Shown here in pieces: positions 33,701 to 47,851 of a stretch of DNA of 64,000 bases. The stretch lies in the NCBI RefSeq assembly GCF_035046505.1, contig NC_089822.1:271703054-271767053 (forward strand), written 5' to 3'. The position numbers and the translations under genes are program-made. Under the pieces are notes generated by a model. It searched no databases, was not told the origin of the DNA, and saw only the letters and a list, made by a program, of their open reading frames with translations. This stretch comes from Tiliqua scincoides. Taxonomy: Eukaryota > Chordata > Lepidosauria > Squamata > Scincidae. Every line of letters begins with the position of its first letter. Within the stretch, counting starts at the first letter, position 1.

Positions 33701-36700
33701 TTGGGGGAGGGCTCTCGTTGGCCTGCAAAGCTCCCTGCAAGGTGCCATCAGCACAAATTTGCTGTCCTGATCCTTCCCTGCGTGCCCCCCCCCATTCACA
33801 GAGCAGAAAGTCAGGTCAGAGCCACTCTCCCCCACATCTCTGACCCTTCAGGAGGGGCTGCCCTTGAGAGTGGAAAATAAAGGGAGGCCGAAGCGACAGT
33901 CCAGAGCGCGATCCTGCCTCCCCCAAGGAAACAGAACGACCCGCAGGCATCAGACAACCAGGGGGCCTTCCCATCACACATTCAGAGACACCCAAGGGGG
34001 ACCCCCAGGCTGCAGGGGAAGGGCGGAAGGTGCCTGGCTGACCATGTGAGGAAAGTGCACACAGGTGTCTCGCGACACACAGCGCCAGGGGATCCAAACG
34101 GGCACTTGACCCGCGTGAAACGCCCATTCCCCCCCAGGGTTCCACACCTCTGCCCTGGGCCACAGCCAGCCTCCTCCCTGGTGGTTTCTGGCCAGGCTGT
34201 GCCGGCCCTTGTTTCCCTCTACTGGTCTCTCGAGGCCATTCCACTGCCAGGTTATCGCTTTCCCTGCATCTGCTCAATGGCTTTGCCTTCCCGCCACAAG
34301 CCCTTGGGCATCTTCCATTTGGGAGGGGGGCACAGACACGTTTCAAACTCCCCCCAAGCGAGGCCCAGACCCCCTCTTCCCTGCACGCCCTCCGCCCAAG
34401 GACTGACCTGATCATGATGTTGGGCACCACCAGCTCGTCCACCAGCTGCGAGAGGCGCCCCCGGACAGCCTGGCGGTTGCGCAGCCGGACGTTCATGGCA
34501 ACGGACTGCTCCTGCAGGGTCTGGATCTCGCAGCTGATGCTGCTCAGGTCAGACTGGAAGGCGCTCAGCATGGTCTCCATGCGCTGCAGGCAGGAAGGAG
34601 GGGTCAGGGAGACCGTGAGCCTTGGGAAAAGGGCCAGAGGGAGGCCCTGCTTTTCTCCGTTTGGGGACACTTCCAACCCACACCTCCCCACCAGCGTTAG
34701 AAGCTCCTTTGTCCTAGAAGCTGCCGGGACATCCTCCTGCAGCCATCTTTGTCCTTGGTCTGAAAAGGCCACCCTGGGCAGCCAGTCACTGGGTGTGGAT
34801 GTGGTCAAGCCTCCTACTGAGACCGGCAGGTGCCCATTGACTGGATGACCCATACTGCCTATCTAGGAAAAGGGATGGGACGGCCCAACAGGTTCCACTC
34901 TCCAATCAGGTAGCTCCATGACACGATCGTCATCATGTTGTATTTTGATTCCTTGCCTATCTAGTCCACGTTCATGGATAATTCAGTGGTTGTCACAACT
35001 GCTTACTCGTGTCTAGATTTTAAATAAGAACCTTGAGATTCTGTGATCTCCTAGGAGGGATGGTTCAGCCAGGATACCCAGAAATGGAACCTCCTTACTC
35101 AGGGGAAGTCTACCTTGGAATATTAGACCTGGAGACAGACAACGGGAGATGATGACCCTGCCATATCCTGGCAAAGGCCAGGTGCTGGGCAAAGCGGACA
35201 TTTCAACTGATCCCACAAGCCGGCTCTGCTGTGCACTCCACACTGCCTGGGGGGCCTTGCAAGGACTCCTTCAGACGGGGCTGACATTTTGTGGCTTTTC
35301 AGGGCAAAACTGCTCTGGCTGGAACAGGCCTTGGCTGCAGCAGTGACTGAGTTAGTGCTGCACTCCTAGACACTTCCACGGGAATAAGTCTCACTGAGCA
35401 CAATGCTTCTGAGTAGACAGGCATAGGATCATACTGCAGGAGTAAACCCCTCCCCAGAGCGTTGTTCTTATGCGTTGCCTGAGCTGCCTCACCTCCAGGA
35501 CGGCGTCGCAGGCCGTGATCTGTGTGTGCAGCGAAGCGATGTTCTTGCTCTCCTTGATGTCTGAGTGGGGCAGCTAAGGAGCTTGGCCTGCCTGCCTGGG
35601 GGGCTTCAGCAGCAAGTCCTAAAGGTGTCCCTCACACCCCACCCACACAACCACGTGTGTCAAGCAAACCCAGGCTGCCTCTTTTGTGTGGATGACCCCC
35701 TCCAGATCCTGCAGAGAGGCACACGGGGTGACCCACCCCCTCCCATCCCCCAGGCGAGGGATACAGTCTTTGATGGACGCATTCTCAATCTGCTGCAGCT
35801 CCAGCTCCACCTGCTTCGAATACTGGCGGAGGTCCACCCCCTGTGAGAGGAAAGGGCAGAGAGAAGGCCAGTCACCTGGGCCGCAGTCCAGCACTCCCTT
35901 CCGTCGCCCAGCCTCTCGCCTCGGAGCTTACCGTTCTCAGCGCCTCCTGCACAAGGGCATCCTCGAGGTTGGCCTGGATGTGAACTGCAAGAGGAAAGCA
36001 AAGGTCCACCTCAGGGAGCAAGTCCTGTCCCCAACGGGGGTAGGCATGTTGATCATTAAAAAAATACTCTTATCCTTTATCTTTAAAATGATCCCCAAAA
36101 TGTAACATTTTTGAAACACTACAAAATTGAAAGAGTAAAATACATTTATCAGAGAGCAAAACCAGGAAAAGTCCAATGCAGAAATGTTGCCAGCCAGTTC
36201 CTCTCAAGCAGATAACGCCGCCTCTGAGGCAGCAGGTCTCCTCCGCCCACCCCCACCTTCGGGAGCATCCAAGGTTAGGAGCTGCTGTGCCAACCTGGGA
36301 GATGCCTGGAAGGGAGCCTGGCATCCTGACCAAGCAGCCTCTGGTGACGAGACACACATTCAGAAGGCTCAAGAGTGACCATCAGGAGCAGAGGTGAGGA
36401 GGGAGAGCAACAGATCCCCTCCAAGGGCAGGATGACCACACTGCAAGCCCAGACACTAAAGATTCCCGGCTTCCTAAGAAAAACACCTCTTCTGGCTTCG
36501 AAGGCGGGGAACTGCTTTCTCCCCCTCTCAAAGCAGAGGCAACCTCTCCCTCCCCCCACTACGGACTACAAAAGCCAGCAGATCCACAGGGCTTGGGGGC
36601 ATTGAGGACCCCCCTCCACTTACTGTCCACTTCATCCAAGATGAACTCGTCGGAGGTCAAGTCGAGGTCCCCCAGGTTCAGCTGCAGCCCCTCCTCACTT

Positions 36701-39700
36701 TGGCCCTAAGCGACAGACATGGGGAGGGGAGAGCAGGCAAGAGGGCATTACAGTCTGGAAGGGGGAAGTGGGGAGCCCAAGGAAAGGGTGAAAGACCCAG
36801 GGATAGGAAGGATAGGTGCAGTGGCGTAGCTAGGTCATTTGACACCCAGGCCCATACATTTTTGTCACCCCAAACGACATAATTGATTGACATTTTTGTA
36901 CTACCCTTCCTCTAAGCCAGTGGTTCTCCAACTGGTGGGTCGTGACCCACCAGTTGGTGTAAAGGTCCCCCGTCCCTTGAAGGGGCGGAGGAAGGGGAGA
37001 GGCAGGGAAGCGATCCCCAGGATCGCTTCCATATGGGGGGGACAAGGGGGGGTGCTTTAGACTTACTTTATGAAGGTAGGGCTGCAGGGAGCCCTGAGCA
37101 GCACTCCCCGAGGCTTGGAACATTCGGAAAAAGTGGGCATAACGCACTTCAGTTTTGCTGAAGCTCCTGCTGTTTCTGAATGCTCCAAGTGCTGTGTGCT
37201 GTGGAGGGCTGCGCAGAGCTCCCCGCACCTCCTGCAGCCCTACCTTCATAAAGTAAGTCTAAAGCACCCCCTTCACCCCCCCTTAGTGACGAGATCCTGG
37301 GGATCATGTCGCTGCCCTAGCCCCTCCTCCACAAAGAGTTACTGAGGGAGTAAAACTCCCTCAGAGTTTGAGAACCACTGCTCTAAGCAGCTCAGGGTGG
37401 TGCACAAAGTTCCCTTATTTTGCCCTCACAACAACCCTGTGAGGTAGGTGAGACTGAAAAGATAGCAATAGTCCTTTAAAAATGGAAGGAGGGGGACCTG
37501 GGAAATTATAGGCCGGTCAGCCTAACATCCATACCAGGTAAGATGGTGGAATGCCTCATCAAAGATAAGATCTCAAAACACATAGACGAACAGGCCTTGC
37601 TGAGGGAGAATCAGCCTGGCTTCTGTAAGGGTAAGTCTTGCCTCACGAATCTTATAGAATTTTTTGAAAAGGTCAACAGGCACATGGATGTGGGAGAACC
37701 CGTGCACATTATATATCTGGACTTTCAGAACGCGTTTGACATGGTCAAACAAAAGGCTATTGAACGCATATTTTTAGTGCTTTAGAAATGGGCTATGTCA
37801 GAATGCCAGATGCAAGGGAGGGCACCAGGATGCAGGTCTCTTGTTATCTGGTGTGCTCCCTGGGGCATTTGGTGGGCTGCTGTGAGATACAGGAAGCTGG
37901 ACTAGATGGGTCTATGGCCTGATCCAGTGGGGCTGTTCTTATGTTCTTAAGGTGATCATTTTGCATTGGTGAAGGGAGGGGCTGAGTGAAGCGCCTTTGT
38001 AAGCTCTTGGAAGAGGACTGATTGATGGACTGTCTTCTTAATTACTCTTATTTTACATCACAAAGGTAAGCAAGGTTGTTTTTAAGTCAAGAGCAAAGAA
38101 ACTTTCTTTTTAAATTGGTTTGCTATACTGGGTTTTTTTTTGCCATCCACAAGAGTGCTTGGAAGGAAACCCACAAGAATAATGAGTCTCAACGTGTAAT
38201 GCTGTTCTACAAATCAACCCTAACCCTAACCCTAACCCTAAGGCCACACCTGGAGTACTTTGTCCAGTTCTAGCTGCCAAATCTCAAGAAGGACATATTG
38301 GAGATGGAAAAGGTGCAAAAGAGAGCGACTAGATGATTACAGCATCCCTGCTGAAGTCCTAAAATGCTGCAAAGAGATCATCGTCACTGAGCTGCATGAA
38401 ATCCTCTGTCTCTGCTGGAGAGAAGGTGGAGTACCTCAAGACATGAGGGATGCAAACATCATCACGCTGTACAAGAACAAAGGTGACAGGGGTGACTGCA
38501 ACAACTACCGCGGCATCTCTCTCCTTAGCGTTGTAGGAAAGCTGTTTGCCCGAGTTGTACTAAAGAGGCTCCAGGTACTTGCAGAGAGCGTCTATCCAGA
38601 ATCGCAGTGTGGATTCCGAGCCAACAGGTCCACCACTGATATGGTATTCTCCCTTAGACAACTGCAGGAGAAATGCAGGGAACAACGACGGCCACTCTTT
38701 ATAGCCTTCATAGATCTCACAAAGGCTTTCGACCTGGTCAGCAGAGACGGCCTCTTCAAGATTCTCCCCAAGATTGGATGTCCACCCAGGCTCCTCAGCA
38801 TCATCAGATCTTTCCACAAGGACATGAAGGGCACTGTTGTCTTCGATGGCTCCACATCAGACCCTTTTGACATCCGAAGCGGAGTGAAGCAGGGCTGTGT
38901 TCTTGCACCAACCTTGTTTGGGATTTTCTTCGCTGTCCTGCTGAAGCAGGCCTTTGGAACTGCAACAGAAGGCATCTATCTCCGGACCAGATCAGACGGA
39001 AAGCTCTTCAACCTCTCCAGGTTGAGAGCAAAGTCCAAAGTCCAGCTGAAATGTCTGCGTGACTTCCTCTTTGCCGACGATGCAGCTGTCACTACCCACT
39101 CTGCCAAAGATCTCCAGCAGCTCATGGATCGTTTTAGCAAAGCCTGCCAAGATTTTGGACTGACAATCAGCCTGAAGAAAACACAGGTCATGGTTCAGGA
39201 TGTGGATTCACCTCCCTGCATTACAATCTCTGAGCATGAACTGGAGGTTGTCCATGACTTTGTGTACCTTGGCTCAACGATCTCCGACACTCTTTCTCTC
39301 GATACCGAGCTAAACAAGCGCATCGGTAAAGCAGCTACCACGTTTTCCAGACTCACAAAGAGAGTCTGGTCCAACAAGAAGCTGACGGAACATACCAAGA
39401 TCCAGGTCTACAGAGCTTGCGTCCTGAGTACACTTCTGTACTGCAGCGAGTCATGGACTCTTCGCTCACAACAGGAGAGGAAACTGAGCGCTTTCCACAT
39501 GCGCTGCCTCCGACGCATCCTCGGCATCACCTGGCAGGACAAAGTTCCAAACAACACAGTCCTGGAACGTGCTGGAATCCCTAGCATGTATTCACTGCTG
39601 AAACAGAGACGCCTGCGTTGGCTTGGTCATGTCGTGAGAATGGATGATAGCCGGATCCCAAAGAATCTCCTCTATGGAGAACTCGTGCAAGGAAAGCGCC

Positions 39701-41204
39701 CTACAGGTAGACCACAGCTGCGATACAAGGACATCTGCAAGAGGGATCTGAAGGCCTTAGGGATGGACCTCAACAAGTGGGAAACCCTGGCCTCTGAGCG
39801 GCCCGCTTGGAGGCAGGCTGTGCAGCATGGCCTTTCCCAGTTTGAAGAGACACTTTGCCAACAGTCTGAGGCAAAGAGGCAAAGAAGGAAGGCCCATAGC
39901 CAGGGAGACAGACCAGCGACAGACTGCACTTGCTCCCGGTGTGGAAGGGATTGTCACTCCCGGATTGGCCTTTTCAGCCACACTAGACGCTGTGTCAGAA
40001 CCACCTTTCAGAGCGCGATACCATAGTCTTTCAAGACTGAAGGTTGCCAATATAGATGATTACTGGGCTGGGGCACCTTCCTTATGAGGAAAGGCTACGG
40101 CGTTTGGGCCTCTTCAGCCTAGAAAAGAGACGCCTGAGGGGGGACATGACTGAGACATACAAAATCATGCAGGGGATGGACAGAGTGGATAGAGAGACGC
40201 TCTTTTCCCTCTCACACAACACCAGAACCAGGGGACAGCCATGAAAGTTGAGTGTTGGGAGGGTTAGGGCAGACAGAGGAAAATCTTTCTTTACTCAGCG
40301 TGTGGTCGGTCTGAGGGACTCCTTGCCTCCAACTCCTTGGAGGAGGGACTTCCTTCTTGGGTGTTTTTGGGGGCTGCTTTCACTGGGTGGAGACCATTCT
40401 GGTGTCCCTGGATTATTTCTAACCTGCACGATATCAGCGATCTTGGGCTATCTGTGGTGTTAGCCCCCCAAGGCTGGTACCTGGGGCAGACCGCCCCCCG
40501 CACCTCGCTAGCTACGCCACTGACTGGGCGGACTGGAGCCAAGCTTGCGGCAGGCAGTTCCAGGTGAGGAGCAAAGCCTGCGCCTGCGGTCCCGCTTGTG
40601 GGAGGCGGCCGGCCGGCCACGGCCTCTTCGGCTGAGCTCTCTGCGTTCCCAGCACTTCGGTTTCTCAGCCTCCAAGCTCAGCGCATGGAGCGGCCGCCAG
40701 AGCAGGAGAGCTGCCCTTCTGCCACGGGGGGGGGGGCACAGAGCAGGCTCTTCCTTAGTCTCTGACGGCCCTCATCCGCTTCCAGCAGCGCAGGCTCCGG
40801 CCCTGCCCTGCCCAGTCGGGGTGCCACAGCCAGCCCCGGAAGGAGCTCTGCACCTTCCAGCCTCCTAGGCCGCCCCTGCCCGGCCAGGCCCCTCCTGGCA
40901 CCCTGGCTCCAAGGGGGGCAGCGGGCAGGCCGAAGACCCCCAGCGCTAGAAGCAGCACGGGGAGACCCGCCCCCAGAGCTATGCTGCCTGCTCCTCCCGC
41001 CCCCTGGAGTAGGGAGGAAGTGTGGAGGAGGGAGAGGAGAAGAGCAGGGAGGGCCAGAGCGTCGGCAGCACTTCCCTCGGCGCTCCGCCTCCCTCGTCTG
41101 GCCTCGGGGCCTGGAGGCGACCCCTCCCCACCCACCTCCTCGTCCTCCGCGTCTCCCGGGCGCCGCCTCCGCGCCTCCTCCGCCTCCCCGGGCGTCGCGG
41201 CCAT
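27728..41204 (-). CDS. VPS52: Vacuolar protein sorting 52 (GARP/EARP subunit), complete
   Basis: A subunit of the GARP and EARP tethering complexes, which receive endosome-derived vesicles at the trans-Golgi network and recycling endosomes. Twenty coding exons in transcript order: 41136-41204, 36624-36705, 35932-35984, 35765-35840, 35493-35560, 34408-34583, 32560-32710, 32323-32423, 31938-32070, 31771-31828, 31421-31554, 31130-31285, 30742-30860, 29927-30050, 29573-29668, 29006-29113, 28838-28903, 28456-28567, 28250-28368, 27728-27874. They total 2148 bp, 715 residues, against about 723 in human, with all phases consistent. Recognisable segments are LTSDEFILDEVD near the N terminus, QSDLSSISCEIQTLQEQS (coiled-coil part), KPMTNYQIPQNALLKYRFFY and the C-terminal INIHHLMVEVKKHKPNF. 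The start at 41204 was chosen because it gives MAATPGEAEEARRRR and follows the CpG-rich promoter. Two introns look U12-type. Intron 1 (4.4 kb) is filled with repeats. Confidence 0.95.
31555..31770 (-). other. VPS52: VPS52 intron 10: U12-type AT-AC intron
   Basis: The only junction giving the conserved protein (AKKGFFSKPSLR) needs an intron that begins ATATCCTCTT and ends CCAC on the minus strand. The 5' end matches the minor-spliceosome AT-AC consensus. CCCTTGACT, a near match to the U12 branch site TCCTTRACT, puts the branch A at 31567, 12 bases from the 3' end. The intron is 216 bp. No GT donor preserves both frame and conserved residues. Confidence 0.85.
32930..33068 (+). repeat. CR1 LINE 3' tail, sense
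   Basis: A diverged CR1 tail in VPS52 intron 6, from CAGAATGCCAGGCAAAAGGG to GATCCAGCGAGGCTC. Confidence 0.7.
33236..33335 (-). repeat. CR1 LINE 3' tail, antisense
   Basis: A short CR1 tail in the other orientation (CTGGATCAGGCC, CATCTAGTCCAGCTTCCTGC) about 170 bp from the sense copy at 32930, so the two form a loose inverted pair in VPS52 intron 6. Confidence 0.7.
33455..33665. repeat. Short palindromic reptile repeat, degraded
   Basis: Contains CACTGAACACAATGGGCCTTG and TTCTGAGTAGGCACGCACAGG-type blocks (written here in part), which resemble one arm of the palindromic element at 47852-47941. The edges are unclear. Confidence 0.4.
35340..35445. repeat. Short palindromic reptile repeat, degraded
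   Basis: Blocks AAGTCTCACTGAGCACAATG and CTGAGTAGACAGGCATAGGA match the plan of the repeat at 47852-47941. It lies in VPS52 intron 5, just before exon 5. Confidence 0.5.
35561..35764 (-). other. VPS52: VPS52 intron 4: probable U12-type GT-AG intron
   Basis: The donor reads GTATCCCTCG (one change from GTATCCTT), with TCCTTAGCTG 14 bases before the acceptor CACTCAG. Splicing here restores KDYIKESKNIASLH, matching the known family sequence. Both signals are of minor-spliceosome type, but the branch site has one departure from consensus. Confidence 0.65.
36823..36905 (+). repeat. End fragment of CAGTGGCGTAGCTA-type element
   Basis: Begins GCAGTGGCGTAGCTAGG, the terminal repeat shared with the elements at 48269, 54610, 63296 and 63752. 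Only the left end remains; it stops near the target duplication of the next hAT-like element. It lies in VPS52 intron 1. Confidence 0.6.
36918..37380. mobile_element. hAT-like foldback element with long internal inverted repeat
   Basis: A 463-bp element with ends CAGTGGTTCTCCAACT and AGTTTGAGAACCACTG and a perfect 8-bp target duplication CTCTAAGC (36910-36917, 37381-37388). Inside, GTGCTTTAGACTTACTTTAT (about 37049) is repeated in reverse complement near 37265, so the two halves can form a long hairpin. It has no coding potential. It lies in VPS52 intron 1. Confidence 0.9.
37470..37955 (+). mobile_element. CR1 LINE with internal deletion, sense
   Basis: The left part keeps an open frame for the early reverse-transcriptase domain (NYRPVSLTSIPGKMVE, then GFCKGKSCLTNLIEFFEKV and YLDFQNAFDMV). 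From about 37785 it jumps to the 3' tail (ATGGGCTATGTCAGAATGCC) and ends ATGTTCTTAAGG at 37955. The C-terminal part of the enzyme is missing. It lies in VPS52 intron 1. Confidence 0.85.
38216..38241. repeat. Interstitial telomere-like tract (AACCCT)4AA
   Basis: A perfect 26-base tract of vertebrate telomere repeat in VPS52 intron 1. It abuts the 5' truncation point of the CR1 copy that begins at about 38242. Confidence 0.9.
38242..40340 (+). repeat. CR1 LINE interrupted by another LINE
   Basis: CR1 sequence runs from 38242 (GCCACACCTGGAGTACTTTG) to 38340, stops, and resumes at 40053 with TACTGGGCTGGGGCACCTTC, continuing through the C-terminal reverse-transcriptase segment to about 40340. The 1712-bp LINE between is a later insertion. 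The right part ends inside the frame, so the CR1 tail is absent here. Confidence 0.85.
38341..40052 (+). mobile_element. 5'-truncated LINE with a 561-codon open reverse-transcriptase frame
   Basis: A non-LTR retrotransposon unlike CR1 or L2. From 38341 to the stop at 40024-40026 the frame is open for 561 codons. Visible parts are YKNKGDRGDCNNYRGISLL (finger), FIDLTKAFDLVSR, GVKQGCVLAPTLFGIFF (palm), FADDAAVTTHSAKDLQQ (catalytic FADD), and a C-terminal Cys/His cluster (CTCSRCGRDCHSRIGLFSHT). No endonuclease domain is present because the 5' end is lost. The 3' UTR is only 26 bp and ends GGTTGCCAATA without poly(A). An 11-bp target duplication TAGATGATTAC flanks it (38330-38340, 40053-40063). 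I cannot name its clade with confidence. Confidence 0.9.
40440..40530 (-). repeat. End fragment of CAGTGGCGTAGCTA-type element
   Basis: The reverse complement begins CAGTGGCGTAGCTAGCGAGG and continues with CTGCCCCAGGTACCAG, the same as the copy at 63752. Only about 90 bp of one end is kept. It lies in VPS52 intron 1. Confidence 0.65.
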
Positions 41205-41502
41205 CGCGCCTCGTCGGCACACAGGGCCTTGGGGGTGGTCCGGAGAAGCCGCTCCCGGCTTTCAGAGCCGCCCGCGGAACTACCGCCCCCAGCATGCCCC
41301 GCGACGGCCTCCCGGAAGCGGCTCCCTCTCCTTCCTGCCCCTGTGCTGAAGAAGCGGCGCGCGCCCCCTGCCGGCTCCCGCGACTCGCAGTTCACACGAG
41401 TGACGCGCCGGAAGTCGTGTCTGGGCGGGGCGGGGCTTGTTGGGAGGCGTGCGCGCGGCGTCCTTTCTCTTCCGGCGCCGCCAGCGAGCAGCAGCAGCGA
41501 CG
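41205..41502. promoter_or_regulatory. Shared VPS52/RPS18 CpG-rich bidirectional promoter
   Basis: Only 298 bp separate the VPS52 start codon (minus) from the RPS18 start codon (plus). The interval and its flanks (about 40550-41900) are very CpG rich. At 41279-41304 the sequence ACTACCGCCCCCAGCATGCC followed by CCGCG resembles a ZNF143/THAP11 site (ACTACAATTCCCAGCATGC type). No TATA box was seen. The head-to-head arrangement is also known in mammals. Confidence 0.8.
41462..41474 (+). promoter_or_regulatory. RPS18: RPS18 5' TOP pyrimidine tract
   Basis: CCTTTCTCTTCC lies about 30 bases before the ATG. Ribosomal-protein mRNAs start at a C within such a tract, giving growth-dependent (mTOR/LARP1) translational control. 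The transcription start is therefore probably within 41462-41466. Confidence 0.7.
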
Positions 41503-45650
<4,148 letters not shown>

Positions 45651-45664
45651 ATTTTCTCTGTGCA

Positions 45665-45670
45665 AATAAA
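45665..45670 (+). terminator. RPS18: RPS18 polyadenylation signal
   Basis: AATAAA 14 bases after the stop codon, giving the very short 3' UTR usual for ribosomal-protein genes. Confidence 0.95.
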
Positions 45671-45841
45671 ACGTGCTGTTCTCAGCCTTCCTGCCTCGTC
45701 TTTCTGCGGACGGGGCTGTACTTTGCTGCTTCAGCTGCTCTTTATGGGGGGCACCTTTTGTTGGCATGGAACATGGCACCCCTTGATCCCCAGGAGGCTG
45801 CTGTTCTTTTTTCTGGCATACTGACCTAGGCCTGACACGGT

Positions 45842-46315
45842 TGTTGGCATCCTTCAGTCTCGGAAGACTATGGTGTCACGCTCTGAATGGTGGTTCTGGA
45901 ACAGAGTGTCCTCTCCAGTGCGCGAAGCCTGGGTAAAGTAGGTATGGAGGATAGACTGTTACCCATGCAGCAAATCCCCCCTCTCCACGTCGCTGAAATG
46001 GTCCAATGGAAAGGCAGAGGCCAATATGGTTGGTTCCAGCGGCGTCGCAGGAGTTGCCAGAACGTGACTGTGTTCAGCCATGAACTGCCTCAGGGACTCC
46101 GGCTCTGGATTTTGCCTCGTGGTTGACTCCTGAAGCTTCTTCCATAACTGGATGTAGCCACAAGGCAGTGGAGGTTTGGGATCAGAGTTTTCCTTCTCTC
46201 AGATGAGCTGCCTTCCCAGGCTGACGAGTCCCATCTACCCGGTGGCTGTTTAGTCGCCTCTTACGACAAGTACAGCCAAACTGAGGGCCTATTCTTATCC
46301 CCAGCCCCCAGGGGA
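45842..46315 (-). mobile_element. Non-autonomous element sharing the 3' tail of the LINE at 38341
   Basis: On the minus strand the last ~55 bp (CAGAACCACCATTCAGAGCG, then ACCATAGTCTTCCGAGACTG and ATGCCAACAA) match the 3' end of the LINE at 38341-40052 (positions 40000-40052). The remaining ~420 bp are unrelated to that LINE's coding region. The arrangement suggests a SINE-like passenger that borrows the LINE's 3' recognition sequence. It lies downstream of RPS18. Confidence 0.6.
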
Positions 46316-47850
46316 AACCTGAGCCTGACACGAAGTGGCACTAAAATGATGTCAGGAGGTCCCTCACCAGGTCTAGGAGGAGGCTGTGCTTAGAGGCCTG
46401 TAAGACAGCAGAGTTGGGGGCAGCCTCCGACATCATCCTGTGCCTCTGGGGGATCATGTAGCCCTGGTTGTTTTAGCAGCGTTCTTTGGTAGCCTGGGCT
46501 ACTGTAAATTTTGGAATAGACCCTGGTGGATGAGAGATCTGCAGGCTGAGTCGGCCAGAAGTGGCTCTGCACGTCCAGGTGCTTGGCGTGTTCTTGCTGT
46601 CCCCAAATCTGAGCTTGCAACCAGGAGTCTGAGCAGGTCTGTCTTGGGAGTAGGACATGCTTCCCCCTCCATGCAGGTTGTCTCCCCCACCATTGGAGGG
46701 TGCATTGCTGTAGCTCCCCTTGCACCAGCCCTGTGCCCAGAGTGTGAAGGGGCCACCTTGTGAAGTCTGTGCTTAACCTGCACTTTCAACGTGCCGCTCC
46801 CATTTCTGAATCCAGCTCCTTGGATTCAGTTTGTTTTAAATTACCCCCTGGCTTTTGCAGTAATGACGACAAACTGCTACTTCTGGATCACGTTTTAGAT
46901 TGCCAGAGGCAGGGGTGTGCGTGCCTAAAATACTCCCTGGCATAGAGAGGGCAGAGCTGCCCATCATGTCCCCGCCTCAGATTGTGCTTCTGCCATGAGC
47001 TCTGAAGGAGGCCCCCACCACAACCCCTGCTTTCTCAGTTTCAGTGCAAGTGACACATCAGTCTTGCCCTCTGCGGTTGTGACCTTGGCATTGAGATGTG
47101 TGAAGGGTTTTGTGTGTTCAGAGAGCAGGACACAAACGTGACATGGTGTGGCTTACAAGGCTGGCTTCCTGCCTGATTTTCTGCTATAGAAAGGAAATTG
47201 CAGCTGAGCCCTGCAGGATGTTTGCCTTTGAGCTTGGCAGCAGCCGGAATTCATCTCTGCCCACCTTGAGTTGTCATGACAATTTTTTGGCAGCTGAACT
47301 GGCAGGGATCCAACCCCTGGAACTTCAGTTGGGGGGGGGGTGCCCTTTGTGCTGAGGAAGCTTCACCTGTAGGGCTGTCACTTCAAAACAGGAGTCCAGT
47401 CAGCAAATCTGTTGCAGTTGTGGAGTGTCACTTGTTCATGTCATGAAAGCAGTATGGAAGAGGTTAAATAGGAAGCTGTTGTTGCTGGTGACGCAGCCCC
47501 TTCCTGGAGACAGGAAACTGGGTCTCCATTCTCTCCCTCACCCCTTTCCTGCACTGGAGAGAAGCTGAGGAGTAAATTCTCTGGAGAAGGGTGTGTGCAC
47601 AGCACTGGCTCTGGATTCCAAGAATTTGGCTTCAGAGAGTGACTGTTCCTGAAGTCTACTGTTCCCCAGCCCTGCTTGGCCAGCATGTTGCCTTTGGGAG
47701 GAAAGGGAACGGCCTGTCAGATTGCTGTGTGCACAAGGCCCCCTGCTCCAGCTCCTGTTTAGGGGGGCCTGGAAATGGTCTCTTCCTGTTGGAGTCCTCC
47801 CAGAGCCCTTGGAAAGGGCAATGTGGGGGGTAGATGCCACAGCTGCTTGA
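46316..47850. other. Intergenic sequence, nothing recognised
   Basis: About 1.5 kb between RPS18 and RGL2 with no supported exon or RNA gene. The human neighbours B3GALT4, WDR46 and PFDN6 were looked for and no recognisable segment was seen. Confidence 0.5.
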
Positions 47851-47851
47851 C

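Noticed and set aside
33816-34853. A 345-codon minus-strand frame treated as one exon
   Set aside because: Only 34408-34583 matches VPS52 and is bounded by splice sites; the rest is intron read-through.
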